Shown here one piece after another: positions 24,385 to 33,500 of a stretch of 35,848 bases of DNA (the first letter of the stretch is position 1; each line of letters begins with the position of its first letter). Under the pieces are notes generated by a model that did not search any database, was not told the DNA's origin, and was given only the letters and a program-made list of their open reading frames with translations. The stretch is from an uncultured Nitrospira sp. (GTDB lineage Bacteria; Nitrospirota; Nitrospiria; Nitrospirales; Nitrospiraceae): positions 1 to 35,848 of the forward strand of contig CABVRV010000033.1 of assembly GCA_902500755.1 (NCBI GenBank). Reading direction: 5' to 3'. A program made the position numbers and the translations under genes.

Positions 24385-24936
24385 TCATCGTTCACAAGCT
24401 TCGCCTTCGCACTCCTTCATTCCACCACTCCGCCCACGATGCTCCATTCCTCCTCTACCACCCATAGGTCCCATGCCTTCTCCGCGACCCCTCATTCCTG
24501 GCCCGTGCATGCCCGCGAAGGTTTGTTCATACTGAATGAGGGCCCAGATTTCTTCATCCGACAATACCTGTCCAAACCCAATCATGCCGGTACCGGGAGA
24601 GCCGTGCTTGATTACCCAGAAAATTTCGCCTTCCGTGCGGTGCCGCCAAAATCCATGGTGTTGAAAATTCCGAGGAGAGGGATTTAGTTGGGCGCCTCCT
24701 GGTCCGGCGCCGTCCCCGTCTACTCCATGACAGGTAAAGCACGTGCCCTTGCCGTGATAGAGCGCCTTCCCTTTTTCTATGATTTCTTGAGATGCGGGGA
24801 GCGGGCTCCTGAGAGCTCGGGCTTCGGCCAGCTTATCGGCAGGCACTCTCGGCTGCATCATATGCCGTTCTGCCGCACCGTTGGGGACCTCGAACAACAC
24901 CAAGATAGCCAGCAACGGAAACATCTTTATCTTCAT
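24385..24936 (-). CDS. Monoheme cytochrome c with Met/Gly/Arg-rich tail
   Basis: 183 residues with signal peptide (MKIKMFPLLAILVLFEVPNG). Single heme CFTCHGVDGDGAGPGG. Middle region SPRNFQHHGFWRHRTEGEIF, distal-Met segment GSPGTGMIGFGQVLSDEEIW, final helix ALIQYEQTFAG. The last ~40 residues are a low-complexity Met-Gly-Arg tail (GPGMRGRGEGMGPMGGRGGM) ending in ECEGEACER, similar in style to the tail of the Spy-like protein. The tail might bind copper (inference). The body resembles the fourth heme domain of the tetraheme protein at 26739-28154. Confidence 0.88.
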   Translation of the reverse strand: MKIKMFPLLAILVLFEVPNGAAERHMMQPRVPADKLAEARALRSPLPASQEIIEKGKALYHGKGTCFTCHGVDGDGAGPGGAQLNPSPRNFQHHGFWRHRTEGEIFWVIKHGSPGTGMIGFGQVLSDEEIWALIQYEQTFAGMHGPGMRGRGEGMGPMGGRGGMEHRGRSGGMKECEGEACER

Positions 24937-25096
24937 CGCCCTGCTCCTTCCTCAATCATCTCGGCACTTCTGTTCTCCAGCAGCTCAATGAGGGCCTTTC
25001 TCGTGTCGAGCATACGGAAAGCATCCTCGGTCAGCATGGAACTTGGATCTCCGAATCGTCAGCTGCCATACGACACTTCCTTCTTCCGGTCTTAGA

Positions 25097-25456
25097 TCAG
25101 AAGGAGACGCTCCGATCTCGGTCTGCCACGGCTTTGATGTAATCCGGCATGCCTTTGATGGAGGCGCCGGCTACCAGATCCGCCGTGCCGACTTGTCTGG
25201 CGACCGCACAAGCTCCGCAGACCCAGATCGGCACTCCTGCCGCTTGCACGGCGGCAAGCAGCTCTTTCAGCGGGGTCAGGTTCACGCCGGTCACATGATC
25301 CGCCACACCTTTGCGACCCAACGTCACGGCTTCGTTCCATAGCCACAGAACCACATCGTGTCCTTGCTCTTTGGCCGTCTTGGCGGCCATAAACGGCAAA
25401 GTCGCCATCGTGGGATCGTCCGTCCCTCGACTACCTGAAATAATGAACGTCGGCAT
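25097..25456 (-). CDS. DsrE/DsrF-like family protein
   Basis: 119 residues, no signal peptide, so cytoplasmic. Start MPTFIISGSRGTDDPTMATL is typical of DsrE-like folds, and VPIWVCGACAVARQVG places two cysteines at 80 and 83, near the persulfide-carrying Cys of DsrE-type sulfurtransferases. Most DsrE-like proteins bind or transfer sulfane sulfur; some are only structurally related. It sits in a run with a TsdA-like cytochrome and an OsmC protein, which supports a sulfur-linked function without proving it. Confidence 0.85.
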   Translation of the reverse strand: MPTFIISGSRGTDDPTMATLPFMAAKTAKEQGHDVVLWLWNEAVTLGRKGVADHVTGVNLTPLKELLAAVQAAGVPIWVCGACAVARQVGTADLVAGASIKGMPDYIKAVADRDRSVSF

Positions 25457-25527
25457 GATTGACTCCTTGAATAGCTGGAGGTTCTACGCAACGTAGGCCG
25501 TTCTCACGAACCGGTGCTGCGCTCCGG

Positions 25528-25995
25528 TTATTGTCCCACGACGATTCGGCCACCCATATCGTCATCTGCCCGATGAAGGGGACAGTAGAATCGATAGGTC
25601 ACCGTCTCTCCCTCGACGGCGGTCGCATCGCTCGCCATCCGATCCCTGTCGATCACGATCTGCTCGGTCCCCGCTGGCGGAACAGTAACCCGAACCGGCC
25701 TGATGATCTGAACCCCTTCCTGCTCTACAGACTCAAACAAGGCCGGGGCTTCGAACACATGGGTCCGTTCAGTCGGATTCTCAAACCGAAAAATCAGCGG
25801 CTCTGTGAAATCCATGCTTCGTTGAATGGCGATGTCCATGGGAAGCCAAATTGCTTGCTGATTTTCGACATCACGGGCGACAAACGCGATCTCCTTCGGC
25901 CAGCCGGGCGACGGCATGGCCAGCAGTCCGCCGCCAATCACACACCCAAGCCCTACACCCATGGCACGAGCGGAGAGTCTACCCAATCCCTTCAT
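25528..25995 (-). CDS. Exported cupredoxin-like protein with complete type 1 copper site
   Basis: 155 residues; hydrophobic signal (AMGVGLGCVIGGGLLAM) then a beta-rich domain. Type 1 copper ligands are all present: H79 in RTHVFEAP, then C138, H141 and M147 in FYCPLHRADDDMGG. The spacing between His141 and Met (six residues) is longer than the usual plastocyanin loop but occurs in some cupredoxin families. It probably carries electrons in the periplasm beside the cytochromes. The gene is 71 bp upstream of the DsrE-like gene, with no gene between. Confidence 0.85.
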   Translation of the reverse strand: MKGLGRLSARAMGVGLGCVIGGGLLAMPSPGWPKEIAFVARDVENQQAIWLPMDIAIQRSMDFTEPLIFRFENPTERTHVFEAPALFESVEQEGVQIIRPVRVTVPPAGTEQIVIDRDRMASDATAVEGETVTYRFYCPLHRADDDMGGRIVVGQ

Positions 25996-26205
25996 GTGGT
26001 GTTCCTTTGACGCACAAGACGACCAGCCAGCTGCTCCCCTTCACGTCATCCATCTCAAGAACAGGACCGCCCGTCCCAGCTGAGCTCCAGTGTGAACTGT
26101 CGCCGGCCAGGACTGGGATCCTCACCCTTCGCCCCCTCCGGAAGGAAACGCATCGATTCTCTCCCGTGGGTGGAAGCACGTGTCAGACGATGACCAAGAC
26201 GTGAC

Positions 26206-26700
26206 TCAGCCGCCTCCGATATCCCCACGAGTTTCAATCACAAACAACTCCCCTTTCACTTCAGGATGGATGTCGCACCATAAAGCATGCCGCACACTTT
26301 CGGCTCCACCTGTCATCGGATCGAAGTTCGAGGGCGCTGTCGCGAACCGCAACGTCATCGTCTTTCCCGCGTCGACATGAAACGACTTGAATTTCTTTCC
26401 TCGTATCTCAGTCCCGCCTTCCACCTTCACGGGAATGTCTTTGAACAACGTTGATGCTAACCCGTGCGTGACCGAATCCTGATTTCGGACGACGATGATC
26501 GTGTCCTGCGACGGCATCGTGAACCCAGCGGTCTCATAGCCGTGCTGGCGGTCCTTGATGGTGATCTCCACCTTCGAGGGCGGCGCTCCCATCCCCACGG
26601 CCTGTGCATAGGCGATATCATGGCCACCCGCCAGTACCGCCCACGCAACGACTGCAAACAGAACGGCTGAATTCACCGCTCCATATCGACTCACTCCCAT
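26206..26700 (-). CDS. Exported cupredoxin-like protein without axial Met
   Basis: 164 residues with a signal peptide (about 1-33, ending AYAQA). The domain has H79 in SVTHGLAST and the ligand loop HALWCDIHPEVKGELFVIE, giving C142 and H145. The position that is normally the axial Met (CxxHxxM) is V148. Without it the site should be three-coordinate with a raised redox potential, as in Leu-containing fungal laccases (inference). Another Met could replace it, or the protein may bind copper for storage or delivery. It is about 50 bp ahead of the tetraheme cytochrome stop-to-start neighbour. Confidence 0.82.
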   Translation of the reverse strand: MGVSRYGAVNSAVLFAVVAWAVLAGGHDIAYAQAVGMGAPPSKVEITIKDRQHGYETAGFTMPSQDTIIVVRNQDSVTHGLASTLFKDIPVKVEGGTEIRGKKFKSFHVDAGKTMTLRFATAPSNFDPMTGGAESVRHALWCDIHPEVKGELFVIETRGDIGGG

Positions 26701-26738
26701 AATCGACCTCCTTTTTTACACGTACACATGGACCTTCC

Positions 26739-28154
26739 TTACTTATCCTTCGCTAAACTCCGGATGTAGTGGATGAGTTGCCAGACCTGCTCATCCGGCA
26801 ATGTGCCGAACGGCATCATCCCAGTTCCCGAAGAACCATTCTTGATGATCCAGAACAGCTGCCCATCCGGCAGGTCCCGCATCATCGCGCCACATGTAAA
26901 ATTTCGGGGTGGCGGCACTAAGGCCGCACCCATCAGCCCCTTGCCATCTCCTTGCTCACCATGACACATGACGCATGCGACGGGCTGCGCGGTCCTCAGG
27001 AATAATTCTTTTCCCGCCTTGATCGCCCCGGCAGACGACGGAAACGGGTTCGTTTTGGCGAGGAGGTCTGCCGGAGCCTGTGCTGTCTTGCGCGGTTGCA
27101 CACAGACACTCCCTTCAGTACCTCCTGCTGCCGCAGCAACATCCGGGACCCCTTTGAAGGTCACCTTCAAATAGGCGATCACGTCCGCCACGCCCTGTTG
27201 ACCGATCGTCAAATTCCAATACGGCATGTTCGGCGATTTGCCGACTGCCGGTCCGCCATGATTGATGACGTTGTAGAGATATTCGATCGGGAGCTTTTCG
27301 AAGGGAATGTTGGCATGTATCGCCGGTTTGGGTTCCAGGCCGGAAGCTGCCGGTCCGTCGCCCTTGCCGGTGAAACCGTGGCATTGAGCACAATATTCCT
27401 TGTAGAGCGTCTTGCCGCGATCCGAGCTCGCGTTGGCGAACTCCTGACCCGCCCATGGCTCATAATATTGAAAGTCCGGCACCCCTTGCACGGCGAGGAA
27501 GCCGATCACCGCCCGCAATTGCGCATCGGTTGCATCGGCCAGAAATTCCCCATTGTGGACCGTGAAGTCTTGCGGATTCTGGCCGAAGCGATACAGCCAG
27601 TCCGGGTTGTATCGTTGACCGGCATGCTGCAAGGCGGCGCTCTGGGGCCCCCCAATCAGTTTGCCATTCTCCTCGATCGTATGGCAGCCAAGACAGGCAT
27701 GGGCTTTATAGGCCATCCCGCCGAACGTCACGTCGAACTTTGTCACTTTTGAAAGATCGAATGCGCCGACCGTCACGCGCGGGTCTTTGTTGTGTTCGGC
27801 AAAGTAATCCGCGAGTGCGCTCGCCTCCGACTCTGTGACCATCGGATGCCTGGACGGCACGCTCGTGAGATCCCATAGATATCCCTTGGCATAGAGTGGA
27901 GCTTCCTTCCCGGTGAGCCAACGAATGAGCCACGACCGTTGGTACTTGCTGCCGGCCCACATCAAGTCAGGCGCGTGAAGCTTGAAGCGCGAATCCGGCC
28001 GACCTTCCAGCCGGTGGCACTGCACACAGGTCTGCTGGATGATGTCTTTCGCGCGCGCGTGATCACTCCCAAACGACAATTGCGGGGACGACATGAGTCC
28101 CAACAACACGAGCGCGGCGCTTCTAACGACCATCCGGATTCTCACCTCCAACAT
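26739..28154 (-). CDS. Tetraheme c-type cytochrome
   Basis: 471 residues with a signal peptide (VVRSAALVLLGLMSSPQLSF). Four heme sites lie at residues 43-47 (CVQCH), 154-158 (CLGCH), 255-259 (CAQCH) and 394-398 (CVMCH). Each is in its own class I-like domain; the last carries SSGTGMMPFG and WQLIHYIRSL like the single-domain cytochromes nearby. It looks like four concatenated monoheme cytochromes rather than a compact multiheme fold. The frame continues upstream to 28874, but that part overlaps OsmC and TsdA-like genes on the same strand and has no family resemblance, so the ATG at 28154 (AAAGGAG just before it) is used. A periplasmic electron conduit is likely. Confidence 0.9.
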   Translation of the reverse strand: MLEVRIRMVVRSAALVLLGLMSSPQLSFGSDHARAKDIIQQTCVQCHRLEGRPDSRFKLHAPDLMWAGSKYQRSWLIRWLTGKEAPLYAKGYLWDLTSVPSRHPMVTESEASALADYFAEHNKDPRVTVGAFDLSKVTKFDVTFGGMAYKAHACLGCHTIEENGKLIGGPQSAALQHAGQRYNPDWLYRFGQNPQDFTVHNGEFLADATDAQLRAVIGFLAVQGVPDFQYYEPWAGQEFANASSDRGKTLYKEYCAQCHGFTGKGDGPAASGLEPKPAIHANIPFEKLPIEYLYNVINHGGPAVGKSPNMPYWNLTIGQQGVADVIAYLKVTFKGVPDVAAAAGGTEGSVCVQPRKTAQAPADLLAKTNPFPSSAGAIKAGKELFLRTAQPVACVMCHGEQGDGKGLMGAALVPPPRNFTCGAMMRDLPDGQLFWIIKNGSSGTGMMPFGTLPDEQVWQLIHYIRSLAKDK

Positions 28155-28165
28155 CGCTGCTCCTT

Positions 28166-28582
28166 TCACGAAGGTTTCTCCGCACGAGGGTGGGGATTGA
28201 GTTCGATCGCCACGCCGGCAGGCACCGCGAGGGATTGATGCACTGTGCAGCCATGCGCGACCTTCAACAGGCGTTCTTTTTGTTCTGCGCTGATTCGATG
28301 GGGAAGATGGATTCCGATCTCGATACGACCGACACGGTGTGGAACTTCGGCCATCGTCCATTCCGCATCGACCGTCAAGCCATCTCGAGCAATGCCGTGC
28401 CGCCCACAGAATTGCCCGACGAAGTACGCGACACAACTCGCCACGGACCCGACAAAGAGTTCGACCGGACCCATTCCGGCATCCTGCCCTCCATCCTCCG
28501 CCGGCTGGTCGGTGATGACTCGATGTTTGCCGCTCACAATGTCGTAGCGTGTCCCTCCGTGAAAGGTGGCCGTAAGTTTCAT
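28166..28582 (-). CDS. OsmC-like peroxiredoxin family protein
   Basis: 138 residues, no signal peptide. The OsmC/Ohr fold shows in GPVELFVGSVASCVAYF (peroxidatic-type C50) and LLKVAHGCTVHQSL (second C112), spaced as in OsmC. Family members reduce organic hydroperoxides or, in the YhfA group, act on other thiol substrates. It is 11 bp upstream of the tetraheme cytochrome gene and 18 bp after the TsdA-like gene, so it is embedded in the redox operon. The product helps link peroxide or sulfur stress to the cytochromes (inference). Confidence 0.88.
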   Translation of the reverse strand: MKLTATFHGGTRYDIVSGKHRVITDQPAEDGGQDAGMGPVELFVGSVASCVAYFVGQFCGRHGIARDGLTVDAEWTMAEVPHRVGRIEIGIHLPHRISAEQKERLLKVAHGCTVHQSLAVPAGVAIELNPHPRAEKPS

Positions 28583-28600
28583 CTCTCTCCTGTCGCCCGC

Positions 28601-29455
28601 TCAATAGGGTACATCTGCCGGCTTGCCCCCCTTCGGCCAGTCGTGGATCTTGTCGGGAAAGTCCGGTCGAGGCTGCGTATTGATATAGGCCGCTGCATCG
28701 ATGGCTTCGTCGTCCGTCACCGTCCAGCCCCAGCCTCGCGGCATGTTGGCCTTGATAAACGAGGCGGCCACACTCACCCGCGCCATGCCTGCGCCGATGT
28801 TGTACGAACGCGGCCCCCACACAGGCGGTGCCGCCATGGTGCCTTGCCCGTCGGAGCCGTGGCAGAAGACACACTTTTTCTCAAAGACCTTCCTGCCGTT
28901 GAGAGGGTCAGGTTGATGGGTCGAGATGAGACGTGGGATTCCTCGCCATGGGACCTCAACGCCGGGCGGCATATTCTGCGACAACCATTCAATGTAGGCG
29001 ACGATGCCCGTCAGTTTGACACTGTCGGGTGGAAGTGCCTTGCCGTTCATACTGCGTTCGAAACACTCGTTGATTCGATCGGCCAGTGTCATCTGTCGGC
29101 CGGCTCGTTCACGATACTCCGGGTAGAGAGTGGCGATACCCACGAAGGATGCAGAGTTCGGGTTGAGCCCCGCATCTAAATGACAATTGGTGCAGGCGAG
29201 TGCGTTTCCAACGTACCGCTTCCCATATTCCTGCGTGTCGACAATCATCTTGTAGCCCAGGCGAATCTGCTCGCCTCTCAGATCCCCCGGAATCGTTTCG
29301 GGCGATGGCGGAACAAACAGCGCATCGACTGGCGACCCCGTGTTCCGACGAGCAGCCGCCTCCTCACTCTCCGTGACCCGTGGAGGTGGGACACAACTGA
29401 TCGTCCCCACCAGCGCACTCATCAGCACAATGCCTGCCGTGATCTGTCGGCTCAT
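28601..29455 (-). CDS. TsdA-like diheme cytochrome c (thiosulfate dehydrogenase family)
   Basis: 284 residues. Signal peptide with a possible lipobox (TISC at 18-21). Heme 1 is CTNCH (C88-H92), heme 2 is CVFCH (C195-H199). The segment ADRINECFERSMNGKALP contains C131, at the place of the unusual Cys heme ligand of TsdA, and PWRGI and IVAYIEWLSQNMP follow the TsdA pattern. FIKANMPRG (M238) matches the heme-2 distal-ligand region. TsdA enzymes oxidise thiosulfate to tetrathionate or run in reverse. That this protein does so is an inference from family signature. Neighbouring DsrE- and OsmC-like genes fit a sulfur role. Confidence 0.85.
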   Translation of the reverse strand: MSRQITAGIVLMSALVGTISCVPPPRVTESEEAAARRNTGSPVDALFVPPSPETIPGDLRGEQIRLGYKMIVDTQEYGKRYVGNALACTNCHLDAGLNPNSASFVGIATLYPEYRERAGRQMTLADRINECFERSMNGKALPPDSVKLTGIVAYIEWLSQNMPPGVEVPWRGIPRLISTHQPDPLNGRKVFEKKCVFCHGSDGQGTMAAPPVWGPRSYNIGAGMARVSVAASFIKANMPRGWGWTVTDDEAIDAAAYINTQPRPDFPDKIHDWPKGGKPADVPY

Positions 29456-29465
29456 AAAGTGGACC

Positions 29466-29684
29466 TCATTTCTTCATACCGGACGCCGAACAGTGTGTAT
29501 TGATCCCGAACAACGTAAACAGGGGACAATACCCCGCCGCTCCAGTGAGCAGCAGGATGGCCCCCACCGCAAGTGCCGTTCCCGCTATGGCAGTCGAAAA
29601 CCCCGCGAAGAGACCGATTATGATCGCCAGTAGCCCTGCTCCAATTCGGATAGGTCTCTCAATCCCTCCAACGTTACACGTCAT
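29466..29684 (-). CDS. DUF2892 (YgaP-like) membrane protein
   Basis: 72 residues. Start CNVGGIERPIRIGAG, two membrane segments, and the YCPLFTLFGINT end are the hallmarks of the DUF2892/YgaP transmembrane family. In some bacteria this domain follows a rhodanese domain (YgaP), which handles sulfur; here it stands alone. It lies 10 bp before the TsdA-like gene on the same strand and is probably co-transcribed. Its function in the stand-alone form is unknown. Confidence 0.9.
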   Translation of the reverse strand: MTCNVGGIERPIRIGAGLLAIIIGLFAGFSTAIAGTALAVGAILLLTGAAGYCPLFTLFGINTHCSASGMKK

Positions 29685-29772
29685 GGCATTACCTCCTCAT
29701 CGAAAAACAGAGTTGATCTTTATTTCCCTGATACGCTTATATGAGACAACTTCCACTTATTGGATTCATTCT

Positions 29773-30171
29773 TTAGGGTTGTCCACCGGACTCCACCCCG
29801 AGTGTGCGCACATAGGACAAGACGTCCCAAATTTCCTCATCGGAGAGAGCGTGTTTCCAGGCACCCATCGCCGTATTGGGTTTTCCTCCGTGAATCCGTC
29901 GAAACAAGGTCCCGTCGAGCCGACTCTGAACGGCGAGCGAGGTGAGGTCCGCCGGAGGTGGAACAAGTTTGATTCCGAGTCCCCCCTTCCCGTCGATTCC
30001 ATGGCAACGGATGCAGGTATTCACGTAAATTTCACGCCCACTGACTGAATCTCCACTTTTTGCTGAGACTGTCAGCTCTTTTACTCCAAGATTGCTGAAC
30101 CCCAGCGCCGCCATGCCAGACAACAGTGCGCAACAAACCAGCATCCGTCCAGTGATAGGCATCTTTTTCAC
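29773..30171 (-). CDS. Monoheme cytochrome c
   Basis: 132 residues, signal peptide (MPITGRMLVCCALLSGMAAL), heme CIRCHG preceded by GREIYVNT. Distal-Met region is GGKPNTAMGAWKHALSDEEI, final helix WDVLSYVRTLG. Same monoheme family as 14636, 20561, 22171 and 24385. It is the first gene of the minus-strand redox block and is divergent from the NRPS gene, so the 30172-30575 stretch should hold promoters for both. Confidence 0.9.
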   Translation of the reverse strand: MKKMPITGRMLVCCALLSGMAALGFSNLGVKELTVSAKSGDSVSGREIYVNTCIRCHGIDGKGGLGIKLVPPPADLTSLAVQSRLDGTLFRRIHGGKPNTAMGAWKHALSDEEIWDVLSYVRTLGVESGGQP

Positions 30172-30575
30172 CTTTCTACGCTGAACCTTGCGATCAGTAT
30201 GCCATTCCCCCTGTCACAGATCGGCACTATTCCCATTACCGAACAACGGCTTACGACGTTGCTTTAGAATGGATCGGAGAAGCGGACCTTGGACTGGTGA
30301 AGAACGCCACAGCACCTTATCCTCCGTTGACGCAGGATGCCACACAACTTCATCTCCGAGTGTTAGAGCCCCAGCAAATGTGAGTACAAAACGCTGAGCG
30401 AACTCGTTTCCCCCTGCCAGGTAGTGTGCCCATGAAGGAAGTCGATGCGATTCCGCTCGAAAATGAGAAATTCTTTCAACTTTTTCCTAAACCCACTACC
30501 CTATTCCTTCAGTAACCAGATTACTCGCAGGAGATATTTCCCCTTGGCCTAGTTTCGGATTTGGCGCCTCATTTG
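30172..30575. other. Divergent intergenic stretch of about 400 bp
   Basis: It separates the divergent cytochrome c gene (minus) and the NRPS gene (plus). No recognised gene is present. A stop-free plus-strand frame (30159-30383) ends ATHL-type residues QDATQLHLRVLEPQQM but has no start codon; see the findings. Promoters for both flanking genes must lie here; no clear -35/-10 or GG-N10-GC element was found. Confidence 0.5.
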
Positions 30576-33500
30576 ATGTCGCAACCATCCTCTCCGGCTA
30601 TACACAACCTCGCATCGCTCTTTCAGTGGAGTTGCCGGAGAAGTCCGAATGACCTGGCCTACGCGTTCGTCCGTGACAACCTCGAAGTTGAACACCACGT
30701 AACATTTAGTCAGCTTGAGCGCACGGTCTCTTCGCTTGCCGACCATCTTGCACGTGAGTTCTCACCAGGAACCAGGGCCCTTCTTCTCTACCCACAGGGG
30801 TTGGATGTCGTCTATGCATTTTGGGCATGTGCCTGTGCCGGTCTTGTTCCGGTTCCCGCTCCAGCTCCCGATCCCGTCCGGTGGAAACACAGCCTGCCAA
30901 GGCTTCGCGCCATTATCGAAGATGCCCAGGTATCGCTGGCACTCACGACTTCAAGTATCACGGCTCTGTCTTCAGAGTTCTCCATCGCCAAGGAGGTAGG
31001 TTCGATCAGGTGGATGGCAACGGATCAACCCTACGATTCAGTCGATTCGGTTGAGTTGCCACAGCTTCCCAGCACCACCCTTGCCTACTTGCAATACACC
31101 TCAGGGTCGACAGCCACTCCTCGTGGCGTCATGATCAGCCATGAAAACGTAATCTCCCACTGTAGGGCCTTGAGTCTGGTGGGAGAAGTGTCGAACAGGA
31201 GCCGGTCGCTCTGCTGGTTGCCCTACTTCCATGACTATGGATTACTGCACGGAATCATCGCCCCCTTTTATACCGGTAATCCCGCCTATCTGATGTCGCC
31301 CGTCACGTTCCTCCGGCGGCCATTACGTTGGCTCGAAGCGGTGGCTCGGTTTGGGATCACCCACAGCGGGGGACCGAATTTTTCCTATGAAGCTTGCCTC
31401 AGAGCTGTGCGGCAACAGAAAGGATGGCGGGCCGACTTGAGCAAGTGGGTGGTCGCCAGTTGCGGCGCCGAACCCATCCATCCCGATACAGTTGAGCGGT
31501 TTATCGACACTTTTGGCCCATATGGTTTCCGGCGAACCGCGTTCGCACCGGCGTATGGACTTGCAGAAGCCACGTTATCGGTGACGGTGAAGCGGTCCGG
31601 AACGGAGCCGAGCTTCTTGCATGTTGACGCCGACGCGTTGGCCGACTCGATCGTCAAGGAGTCGCCCCGGTCAGAACGAGGAACGCGGACACTCGTTGGA
31701 TGTGGGGTACCCCTCGAAGAGACTCATGTCCGGATTGTGAACCCGACTACTCGACGCGAGTGCCCACCCGGTGTGGTCGGAGAAGTGTGGCTGGCCGGAG
31801 CCGGGATCGGCGCGGGATACTGGGGCAAACCGGAAGAAACTGAAGCCATATTTAAAGCCTCGATTGCTGGATCCGGAGAGGGTCCCTACTTACGGACAGG
31901 CGACCTTGGATTTCTCCACCACGGAGAATTGTTCCTGACCGGACGCCTAAAGGACCTGATCATCGTGCGAGGACGGAACTATTCTCCCCATGATCTGGAG
32001 TGGACGGCCCAGCAAGCGCATTTCGGCTTGCGACGAGGATCTGGGGCGGCCTTCTCGATTGAGGGCAAGACGGGAGAACTGGTGGTGCTGGTCCATGAGA
32101 TCGACAGGCAGCTGTCCGAATCCGACCTGCCGGACGTGATGAACTGCATCCGTCGTGCGTTGGCCGACGAATATGGACTCGAACTCCACGCGGTGGTGCT
32201 GATCAAGTCCGGGACGATCCCCAGAACCTCCAGCGGAAAAATTCAGCGAGGCGTCTGCAAAGCCGCCTTTGAGTCAGGCCAACTCGCCATCGTGGCATCG
32301 AGCACATCGGACCCGGATCCGCAATATGATGCCGAGGGTTCACCGAGCGAGAGTCCACACACCATCGTCGAGAAAAGGCTGGCGGATATCTGGCAAGAGG
32401 TGCTTGGAGGAGATCCTCCAGATCGCCATGCGAACTTCTTTGCACTCGGAGGCAATTCGATCCTTGCCGCACAGATTGTTGCCCGCATCCTCGATCTGTT
32501 CCATGTCGAACTCCCCATCAGCCTTCTGTTCGAGTGTCCAACGTTGTCTGCGCTTGCCGCCCGGATTGAGGAGGGAAGCGCGAGTTTGGATGACGTGGGC
32601 CAGGCCACAGGTGGCGACGGCAGGACGCAGGTTCCAGCCATTCCGCTTTCCTCGCCCTCCATACGGAAAGGCAGAATTCCTCTCAGCCCCTCGCAGCAGC
32701 GACTGTGGTTTTTGGAGCAGGTGCATCCTGGGAGCGCGATCAACCATATTTCCATGAAGGTGCGTATCCGGGGGTCGGTCAACCCCGATGTGTTGGAGCG
32801 CTCGGTTCAGGAAATCATCCGTCGACACGAGATTCTCCGAACTCGTTTTGGATCGGAGAAGGGTGAAAGCTTCGCAGAAATATCCCCTGAAGGCCTCTTC
32901 ACGCTGACCGAGCATGATTTCAAAACACTGAGTCGGACCGAACAAGAAATCGAGGTGCGGCAGTTCCTTCGAACGGAGGCCAGTCGACCATTTGACCTCA
33001 GCCAAGGGCCATTGTTCAGAGTTGCGCTACTGGCGCTCGATCAAGATCTGCATGTCTTGGAGCTGACGTTCCATCGGCTCGTCGCGGATGGTTGGTCCCT
33101 TCGCCTCTTCTGCAAAGAATTGGCCTTCCTGATGGAGGCCGGTGGGAATGCTCAAGAAGCCCGTCTTCCCACACCGTCCGTTCAGTATGCGGACTACGTG
33201 AACTGGCAGCGGGCCAGGCTTGATGGAGGCCTTCGTGAGGTCGACCGCGAGTACTGGATCAAGCAGTTGCGCGATGCCCCGCCGCCTGCTGAATTACCCG
33301 CCGACCGTCCACGGCCAAGGGTGCGTACGTTCGAGGGGGCTGCCCAGTTTCGGTCTCTTTCTCCTCGACTAACCAACTTGCTGAGCCTCTTTTGTCGGCA
33401 GCAGAGCGTGACCCGATTCATGGTGTTGTATGCTGTGTTTGTCACATGGCTGCAACGCTACACACGCGAGTCGGATGTTGTGATTGGATCGATCGTGTCC

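Noticed and set aside
28155-28874. Upstream extension of the tetraheme cytochrome frame, about 240 codons
   Set aside because: It runs in a second frame through the OsmC and TsdA-like genes on the same strand, is rich in Arg/Gly/Cys and has no family resemblance; a ribosome-binding site precedes the ATG at 28154.
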